Source of the DNA: Brevibacillus ruminantium
GTDB lineage: Bacteria > Bacillota > Bacilli > Brevibacillales > Brevibacillaceae
NCBI RefSeq assembly: GCF_023746555.1
Contig: NZ_CP098755.1
Location: 5,171,001-5,235,000, forward strand
Reading direction: 5' to 3'
Length of the DNA: 64,000 nt
A program made the translations under genes and the position numbers. Under the pieces are notes generated by a model. It was not told where the DNA came from and searched no databases. It worked only from the letters and a program-made list of their open reading frames with translations. Positions 58,618-64,000 of this stretch are shown piece after piece (positions within the stretch are counted from its first letter, which is position 1; every line of letters begins with the position of its first letter).

Positions 58618-59973
58618 TTACTCGCCCGATACTTGTTTGTCTCCTGGGGTCTGCTTTTTCTCTTTTTGCTCTTTCCGCACATCTGCCAGCGATTTGACTT
58701 TGGTTGCCTTGATCCGCTTGTTGCGCGGCAGGTCGGCTGGCTCGAGATTGTCCGCTTCGTCCTTCATCAGTGCGGCGATACCGACTGCCTTGCCCTTCGC
58801 CGCCTGGCAGTATTCGCAATTGCTCTCATCATGGGCGTGATATGTCTTCGGCTCTGGATAGCTGGTGATGACCCCTTCAAAGTTGCGGAGCACGACTTTA
58901 TCAGCGGACTGGGAGATGAGATAGTTCGGCGAGACAGGAATTTTCCCGCCGCCGTGCGGTGCGTCAACGACAAAGGTAGGTACCGCGTAACCGGAGGTAT
59001 GGCCGCGCAGATGCTCGATAATCTCGATCCCTTTGCTGACCGGCGCCCGGAAGTGGCCGATGCCTTCGGAGAGGTCGCACTGGTAGATATAGTAAGGCCG
59101 CACACGGATTTTCACCAGTTCGTGGACCAGCTTTTTCATCGTATTGGCACAGTCGTTGATTCCGGCCAGGATCACTGCCTGATTGCCCAGCGGAACCCCC
59201 GCGTTGGCCAGCATTTCACAAGCCTTTTTGGCTTCCGGCGTGATTTCCTTGGGATGGTTGAAGTGCGTATTGAGCCAAACTGGATGGTACTTTTTCAGGA
59301 TATTGCAGAGGTTTTCCGTGATGCGCTGCGGGAAAACGACCGGCGCACGCGTACCAATGCGGATGATCTCCACATGCGGAATCGCCCGCAGATTGCTGAG
59401 AATGTACTCGAGCACACGGTCATTGATCAACAGACCGTCTCCACCCGAGATGAGTACGTCACGCACCTCTGGTGTATTGCGGATATATTCGATACAGCCG
59501 TCCAGCTGTTTCTTGGGCACGCCCATCCCGATCTGGCCGGAGAAACGGCGGCGTGTACAGTAGCGGCAGTACATGGAGCATTGGTTGGTAACGAGGAAGA
59601 GCACGCGGTCCGGATAGCGGTGGGTCAGCCCCGGAACAGGCGAATCTGCATCCTCATGCAGCGGGTCTTCCATATCGTATTTCGTCCGCACCATCTCCGA
59701 AGAGAGCGGTACAGACTGCATCCGCACAGGATCATGCGGATCGTCCGGATCCATCAGCAAGGCATAGTAAGGGGTGATATTGAGCGGAATCGTCTGGCTG
59801 GAGATGCGAACCCCTTCTTCTTCCTCTGGTGTCAGATGAATCACTTGTTTCAGCTCATCCACGGTACGAACGGTGTGAGTCAACTGCCACATCCAGTCGT
59901 TCCACTGTTCCTCCGTAACGTCTTTCCACAATTCAATCTGGCGCCAGTCGCGCAAGGCGGCTACCGTCGTCAT
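58618..59973 (-). CDS. kamA: Lysine 2,3-aminomutase
   Basis: Radical SAM/PLP enzyme (451 aa) converting L-alpha-lysine to L-beta-lysine, used for lysine catabolism or as a compatible-solute precursor. The radical SAM Cys motif is CSMYCRYC (about residues 131-138), followed by RRRFSG. DVLISGGDGLLI, RAPVVFPQRIT and the PLP lysine in SQSADKVVLRNFEGVI fit the family. The Cys-rich C-terminal zinc region (CEYCQAAKG) is present. The ATG at 59973 is nine bases after AGGGG, and an in-frame ATG at 59982 is too close to it. No ablB acetyltransferase is adjacent. A sigma-54 promoter precedes it. Confidence 0.95.
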   Translation of the reverse strand: MTTVAALRDWRQIELWKDVTEEQWNDWMWQLTHTVRTVDELKQVIHLTPEEEEGVRISSQTIPLNITPYYALLMDPDDPHDPVRMQSVPLSSEMVRTKYDMEDPLHEDADSPVPGLTHRYPDRVLFLVTNQCSMYCRYCTRRRFSGQIGMGVPKKQLDGCIEYIRNTPEVRDVLISGGDGLLINDRVLEYILSNLRAIPHVEIIRIGTRAPVVFPQRITENLCNILKKYHPVWLNTHFNHPKEITPEAKKACEMLANAGVPLGNQAVILAGINDCANTMKKLVHELVKIRVRPYYIYQCDLSEGIGHFRAPVSKGIEIIEHLRGHTSGYAVPTFVVDAPHGGGKIPVSPNYLISQSADKVVLRNFEGVITSYPEPKTYHAHDESNCEYCQAAKGKAVGIAALMKDEADNLEPADLPRNKRIKATKVKSLADVRKEQKEKKQTPGDKQVSGE

Positions 59974-60030
59974 ATTTGTCATCCCCTCTCATCGCGTGTA
60001 CATACACTTGTTTCGCTCATAGAGAAAGAG

Positions 60031-60048
60031 ATGCAACACTCATGCCAA
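60031..60048 (-). promoter_or_regulatory. Sigma-54 (SigL) promoter of kamA
   Basis: On the minus strand TTGGCATG (60041-60048) and TTGCAT (60031-60036) fit the -24/-12 pattern TTGGCACG-N4-TTGCW with one mismatch, about 60 bases before kamA. Confidence 0.8.
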
Positions 60049-60211
60049 CCAAATCGAAAAATTCGGAAAACGGTATGCATATCCTGCTTTCTATTCCTAA
60101 TTTCCGCGATTTTTCCGCAATTGGAAAGGGTTACGGCAGTCTGCGCTGGAGGATTTTGGGCGGGTAACCTTGTTTGATCAGATGTATTTTTCTTTATACC
60201 CTTGGTTTGAC

Positions 60212-60227
60212 TGCCGGAAATTCGGCA
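60212..60227 (-). promoter_or_regulatory. Possible activator site (UAS) for kamA
   Basis: TGCCG-GAAATT-CGGCA is a 16-base palindrome about 170 bases upstream of the sigma-54 promoter, a typical place for an enhancer-binding protein. The rest of 59983-60323 is AT-rich and shows no gene. Confidence 0.4.
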
Positions 60228-60323
60228 CTTCAAGGTCCAAAAGCAACTTTCAATCTTTCCACTGGCTTTTCTTCGGTTATCTCCGGCCTTCCTCTTCCAT
60301 TTTTGAACTTCCTAACCGCCCTT

Positions 60324-61775
60324 TCAACGGTTCATCCCACCCAGTTGGGAAAGCTTGTATTGCAGTGTTTGGCGCGGTATCCCCAGCAGCTTGGCTGCAC
60401 GCAGGATGTTTCCGTCCGTCTCGCGCATGGCCTCGGCAATCATCTGTTCCTCCACCCGGCGCAGCACATCGGGAAGAGTGCGTTCCCCCGTCGCTGTGGT
60501 TCCTGATGTGTTCACAGCCCCCCTCGCCAGCCCCGGCACAGCAGATGACAACCCTGACACCCTGTCCAAGAGATGCTGAGGCAAGTGCTCTTTTTCGATC
60601 AGCTCCGCTTCCACCATGTTCATCGCAGCTTCGATCACATGCTCCAGCTCCCGTACATTACCCGGCCAGTCATACCGCGAAAACAAGGCAGCGACCTCTT
60701 CGCTGATGCCGCCAACCTGCATCTGAAACCTGCGGTTGTATTTGTCCAGAAAATGAGCGGTGAGCATCTCCACATCCTCACGCCTCTCCCGAAGCGGAGG
60801 CAGCTCAAAGGATACGACGTTGATCCGGTAGTACAGGTCTGTTCTCATCGCACCGGATTGAACCAGCCTCTGCGGCGGCTCATTGACAGCAGCGATTACT
60901 CGCACGTCGACGCGGACGGCATGGCTGCTCCCGATGCGCCGGATTTCCCCGTCCTGCAAGGCACGCAGCAGCTTGGCCTGAAGGTCGAGCGGCATGCTGT
61001 TCAACTCGTCCAAAAACAAGGTGCCGCCATCCGCCAGCTCAAACAATCCAGGACGGTCATCCGCGCCTGTAAAGCTGCCTTTGGTCGTGCCGAAGAGAAG
61101 ACTTTCCAGCAAAGTGGCTGGGAGCGCCGCACAGTTTTGAGCGATAAACGGCTGGCTGCGCCGCGCCGATGCCTGATGGATCGACTGCACGAACAATTCC
61201 TTTCCCGTCCCCGTCTCGCCGTAGATAAGAACAGGCGAAGATGTCCGGGCAGCCCTCCTCGCCCGATCAATTAACTGATGCATTCGTTCGTTGCGCGTCA
61301 GGATATCGGAAAAATGAAAGGAAAGACCGTCTCCGTTTCCCTTTTGACTTCGCTTTCCCTTTCTCGGTCTGCTGATTTTGGCCTGAAGATCCATCAGCTT
61401 TTCCGACAACTCCTTCAGTTTCCCGATATCCTTGGCCACCTCTACCGCACCGACGAGACGCCTCCCAACGCGGACCGGCAGCGTGGTATTGACTGTCTCC
61501 ACCCTGACCCCCCGCCAGTTCGTGTACGTCTGCGGCTTGTTATAGATCGGCTCCCCTCCGGCGATCACCGTGAGCAGTGTGCTGGAGTGCCGATCCAGAG
61601 AAGGAAAGACCTCCAGGAGCGGCTTCCCCAGTACCTCGTCGGGAGTTAGCCCGTCCAGCTTGGACGCCACATGATTATAGAAAATGGTAATTCCATCGGC
61701 ATCGACCACGTGAATGCCTTCGTCAATCGTCCCTAAAATCGCCTGAAGCATCTCGACTGTTTCAGACATTGGCAT
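60324..61775 (-). CDS. Sigma-54-dependent transcriptional activator (KamR/RocR-like)
   Basis: Enhancer-binding protein (483 aa). An N-terminal PAS domain (about 5-115, with [39 protein letters not shown]) is followed by the AAA+ domain (about 155-395) with Walker A GETGTGKE, the sigma-54 contact loop as GSFTGA (canonical GAFTGA), and Walker [15 protein letters not shown]. The Fis-type helix-turn-helix is at the C-terminus ([20 protein letters not shown]). It is encoded just upstream of the sigma-54-promoted kamA, like KamR of B. thuringiensis, and is the likely activator of that gene. Confidence 0.92.
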   Translation of the reverse strand: MPMSETVEMLQAILGTIDEGIHVVDADGITIFYNHVASKLDGLTPDEVLGKPLLEVFPSLDRHSSTLLTVIAGGEPIYNKPQTYTNWRGVRVETVNTTLPVRVGRRLVGAVEVAKDIGKLKELSEKLMDLQAKISRPRKGKRSQKGNGDGLSFHFSDILTRNERMHQLIDRARRAARTSSPVLIYGETGTGKELFVQSIHQASARRSQPFIAQNCAALPATLLESLLFGTTKGSFTGADDRPGLFELADGGTLFLDELNSMPLDLQAKLLRALQDGEIRRIGSSHAVRVDVRVIAAVNEPPQRLVQSGAMRTDLYYRINVVSFELPPLRERREDVEMLTAHFLDKYNRRFQMQVGGISEEVAALFSRYDWPGNVRELEHVIEAAMNMVEAELIEKEHLPQHLLDRVSGLSSAVPGLARGAVNTSGTTATGERTLPDVLRRVEEQMIAEAMRETDGNILRAAKLLGIPRQTLQYKLSQLGGMNR

Positions 61776-61839
61776 CCGAGAGCAGGCCCCCTTTCAAACG
61801 AGCTGCCAAAAAATCATCACTATGCCGAATATTCAGCAC

Positions 61840-62232
61840 TTAACGTTGACGTTCAATCTGTGCGGCCACGACCACCGTATAGAGAAGATGCCCCACGAGC
61901 CAGATTAAAAAGGCGGTAAAGGACATCGGTGTTTTGCTGAGCAAGCTGAAGGGCAGATACGCGATAGCAAAGGCAAGCGACCAATACAACAGGTATTTGA
62001 CAGAGGCCCTGCGCTCCCGGGGATAGAAGTATGACAGAAAAAAAACAATCACGACACTAATCAAGAGGTGGATCAGCAATTCCACAATAGATGGAAGCCC
62101 GGCCAAACCTGGCACATAGCTGGCATCAATCAATACGGCAAACGTCGATGTCCCGAACAGGCCATCACATAAAGCGAGAAACGCTGCAAGAATCAGACCA
62201 GCGACCAAACCGTTGACGAGTACAAATGTCAT
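61840..62232 (-). CDS. Small integral membrane protein of unknown function
   Basis: Protein of 130 aa with about four membrane helices (for example LVAGLILAAFLALCDGLFG, LLIHLLISVVIVFFLSYFY, YWSLAFAIAYLPFSL and FLIWLVGHLLYTVVVAA) and basic or polar loops. No signal peptide, catalytic motif or known family is apparent. It is 65 bases downstream-to-upstream from the sigma-54 activator, and any link between them is speculative. A plausible ribosome site (GGAGGAAG) lies before the ATG. Confidence 0.75.
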   Translation of the reverse strand: MTFVLVNGLVAGLILAAFLALCDGLFGTSTFAVLIDASYVPGLAGLPSIVELLIHLLISVVIVFFLSYFYPRERRASVKYLLYWSLAFAIAYLPFSLLSKTPMSFTAFLIWLVGHLLYTVVVAAQIERQR

Positions 62233-62324
62233 TTTGCTTCCTCCCCTGCCGTCAATTACCCTTATTGTACGTTAAGACACCCGGGGTTCGCAAAACAAAT
62301 GAGCAGAGCCTAAAAGCCGTCAGC

Positions 62325-62882
62325 CTAAAACAGGAGGGGCACATCATTGGTGCGTGGTCTCCAAATCATATGATCGGCCCCTTCTCCCCAATAATCCTTC
62401 AACAAATAATCCGGCTCTCCAAATTTCTTCGACCAAACCTTCTGTGCTTGGGCATATCCGCTATCCAGACAGAACTCCTGGATGCCCCTGTTCTGCAAGG
62501 TAAGAACGATAACATTTACAAGCAGCGTTCCGATTCCCCGCTTCTGGTAATCCGGATGAACAAATACCGTTCCGACCTCATGAAGATGGCTTAGTGCCCC
62601 GTCTGTGCAAACGCGAATCAGTTCACTGGCAGGACCATATTCAATGGTGCCGATTATGTTCTTGTTGTTTTTATCCACGGCGATCAAAAAATAGCGTTGC
62701 TGACCGTTGCTCTCCAAGTCAGTTTTTAGATAATGCTTTTTCGTTTTAAACTCATTTTCGATATCATCCAGCAAGTCTGCTATTCCTTCTCTGAAAAACG
62801 TATCCTGGATGACCGTACGGAAAAATTGGTGCAGCTCCTCCGTGTCCTCCACGCGCGGTCTTCTGATCTCGACGTTATACAC
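62325..62882 (-). CDS. GNAT-family N-acetyltransferase
   Basis: Acetyl-CoA-dependent transferase (185 aa) with the GNAT core: IRRPRVEDTEELHQFFRTV at the start, EVGTVFVHPDYQKRGIGTLLVNVI with the acetyl-CoA loop QKRGIG (about residues 114-119), and a C-terminal strand ending in YWGEGADHMIW. The substrate is not evident. It is not the beta-lysine acetyltransferase AblB, which is longer and of different sequence, although kamA is nearby. Confidence 0.87.
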   Translation of the reverse strand: MYNVEIRRPRVEDTEELHQFFRTVIQDTFFREGIADLLDDIENEFKTKKHYLKTDLESNGQQRYFLIAVDKNNKNIIGTIEYGPASELIRVCTDGALSHLHEVGTVFVHPDYQKRGIGTLLVNVIVLTLQNRGIQEFCLDSGYAQAQKVWSKKFGEPDYLLKDYWGEGADHMIWRPRTNDVPLLF

Positions 62883-62983
62883 CTGGAATCACGCCTTCAC
62901 TCATTTTTTCACTTGCCGCTATCAGGAAAACAGCACTTTTCCCATTCCTGACTGAGCCTGCTTTTCACTATCATGATGACAAG

Positions 62984-63010
62984 AAAAATCGCTCCTGGAA
63001 AGAGCGATTT
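62984..63010 (-). terminator. Terminator of the YwiB-like gene
   Basis: On the minus strand AAATCGCTC pairs with GAGCGATTT across a seven-base loop and is followed by TT-C-TT, 28 bases after the stop at 63038. Confidence 0.75.
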
Positions 63011-63037
63011 TAGTAAATGCCCGATCCACGAGCGATG

Positions 63038-63457
63038 TCATCCTTCGGTTTCTATTTTTACCAGCAGTTCATGATCTCCGGCATACTGCTCATTCAGCCA
63101 GAGCTGGTAGACAATCTGGATCATCGACGGGCACTCAGCGTCTCGCTTGATCTTCATTTGGCTTACGTGCACTTCCATCAAAAAGGTACCGTGCGGGCTG
63201 CGGTACGTGCTTCGATCCGTTTTCCCCTGCTTGAACCACTGTTTGGTTTGGATGGCGCCTTGCCGCAGCAGAGAGATGCCTTCCTCCGTCACTTTCCAGG
63301 TGGCGCTGACCTCGCCAGCCCCCTCCACCTGTTCTTTATAGGTAAGATACCAGTCGCTTCCCTTTTGAACAAAACGACCGGTATACTGATGCACGTCCTC
63401 TTGCCATTCGTCATACATTCGGTGCCGCGTTTTTAATTCTACACTGACTTCTTGCAT
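63038..63457 (-). CDS. ywiB: DUF1934 (YwiB-like) family protein
   Basis: Small cytoplasmic beta-barrel protein (139 aa) of the DUF1934 family. It shows SVELKTRHRM at the N-terminus, the repeated strand pattern GSDWYLTYKEQVEGAGEVSATWKVT and SPHGTFLMEVHVSQMKIKR, and a C-terminal QLWLNEQYAGDHELLVKIE. In Bacillus this gene is next to argS, which would lie outside this window. Function is unknown. The ATG at 63457 follows AGGA, and a TTG one codon earlier is weaker. Confidence 0.85.
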   Translation of the reverse strand: MQEVSVELKTRHRMYDEWQEDVHQYTGRFVQKGSDWYLTYKEQVEGAGEVSATWKVTEEGISLLRQGAIQTKQWFKQGKTDRSTYRSPHGTFLMEVHVSQMKIKRDAECPSMIQIVYQLWLNEQYAGDHELLVKIETEG

Positions 63458-63502
63458 CAAAAGACAATCCTCGCTTTCCGTACAACTTCACACCCGTCCA
63501 TT

Positions 63503-64000
63503 TTACGCCCCGCGTTCTTCTGCTGCAACTCTGCCTCCCGTTTCCGCAGCTGCCAGCAAGTGACGCATCGACATGATGATGCCAAGCGCGGCCAGCATTA
63601 GCAAACCGGCCAGCACCAGATAGCCTGCCCCTGCTCCTGTGCGGTCCACCATCATCGTAAACAGCCCGATCAAAAGAAGGCGCATGATCATCCCTACTGA
63701 GTTGAAGAAGCTCATAACCCGGCCCATTACTTGCTTGGGCACCACGTTCATATACAGGGTCTGACGAACCAGACGAATCGACGAGTTGCACCACCCGAAG
63801 AAAATCGAAGCGGCTACAAAGCCCCAGCCCTCCGCTACCGCCACCATCGCAATCGTCGCCACGGCAAACAGCAGGGTGTTGCCCACCATAGCCGGCAGCT
63901 GTCCAATCCTGCGTACCAGCAAAGAGACCAGCAGCCCTGCGGATACTGCACCGATCGCATATGTCACCTCACCCATGGAATAGATCGCCACATCGGCTTT
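63503..64000 (-). CDS. MFS transporter, N-terminal part outside the window
   Basis: The C-terminal part (at least 165 residues) of a major facilitator transporter enters from the right edge and ends at 63503. The visible part holds five to six membrane helices: IGAVSAGLLVSLLVRRIGQLPAMVG, LLFAVATIAMVAVAEGWGF, a middle region and a last pair GYLVLAGLLMLAALGIIM. The conserved MFS-like loop RxxGQLP is present. The frame continues upstream past the edge, so the internal GTG near 63990 is not the true start. Substrate is unknown. Confidence 0.85.
   Translation of the reverse strand, partial: KADVAIYSMGEVTYAIGAVSAGLLVSLLVRRIGQLPAMVGNTLLFAVATIAMVAVAEGWGFVAASIFFGWCNSSIRLVRQTLYMNVVPKQVMGRVMSFFNSVGMIMRLLLIGLFTMMVDRTGAGAGYLVLAGLLMLAALGIIMSMRHLLAAAETGGRVAAEERGA

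Overview
The window is chromosomal DNA from a spore-forming, aerobic Firmicute, most likely Brevibacillus or a close member of the Paenibacillaceae. The evidence is spoIIR, spo0F and a YhcN/YlaJ-type spore lipoprotein, an S-layer-homology (SLH) surface protein, SigA/SigH/SigF-G/SigL/ECF-type promoters, and a gene order that follows the Bacillus prfA-prmC-spoIIR-ywlC-mntP-ywlE-rpiB-ywlG-glyA-upp-mnaA-atp and rpmE-rho-glpX-murA-tal-fba-spo0F-pyrG-rpoE-acd-fadF blocks. The genus is an inference. Nearly every gene lies on the minus strand. The exceptions are a DUF4163/DUF3298 protein and the flippase amj. I saw no tRNA, rRNA, CRISPR array, prophage or transposase.

Layout, read from low to high coordinates (transcription mostly runs the other way). 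1-713: partial unknown gene. 889-8446: complete F1Fo ATP synthase operon (atpZ-I-B-E-F-H-A-G-D-C) with a clear promoter and terminator. 8.5-15.8 kb: a thiolase and a six-gene biotin operon (bioA-D-B-F-hydrolase-bioC) behind a perfect BirA operator. 15.9-19.1 kb: a secreted phosphodiester glycosidase with three SLH domains and an ECF-type promoter. 19.3-28 kb: mnaA, upp, glyA, ywlG, rpiB, ywlE, mntP, ywlC. This stretch is broken at 21.2-22.1 kb by two inverted copies of a ~198-bp palindromic repeat and a gene remnant. 28-36.4 kb: spoIIR, prmC, prfA, a spore lipoprotein, tdk, rpmE, an orphan radical SAM protein, a LysM/M23 peptidase and rho. 36.4-44.2 kb: glpX, murA, transaldolase, fba, spo0F, amj, pyrG (with a leader attenuator) and rpoE. 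44.5-54.1 kb: a seven-gene acyl-CoA catabolic operon (thiolase, hydroxyacyl-CoA dehydrogenase, two acyl-CoA dehydrogenases, MeaB GTPase, TetR regulator, fused isobutyryl-CoA mutase IcmF). 54.2-58.3 kb: an ECF sigma/anti-sigma-like pair and the FadF-type electron-transfer oxidoreductase. 58.6-61.8 kb: lysine 2,3-aminomutase with a sigma-54 promoter and its likely sigma-54 activator. 61.8-64 kb: a small membrane protein, a GNAT, a YwiB-like protein and a truncated MFS transporter.

How it fits together: the acyl-CoA dehydrogenases pass electrons through ETF to FadF and the quinone pool. IcmF with the thiolase and dehydrogenases interconverts and degrades short branched and linear acyl-CoAs. A shared 14-bp palindrome (TGARYG-N2-CRYTCA) in front of the thiolase gene, the TetR gene and fadF suggests that one TetR-type repressor controls all of this. 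The most unusual items are the two covarying palindromic repeat elements and the gene fragment beside one of them, the separate MeaB beside an already GTPase-fused IcmF, a 15-bp tandem repeat that contains the fadF stop codon, a thiolase ribosome-binding site buried in a terminator-like hairpin, and the ECF-driven SLH glycosidase.
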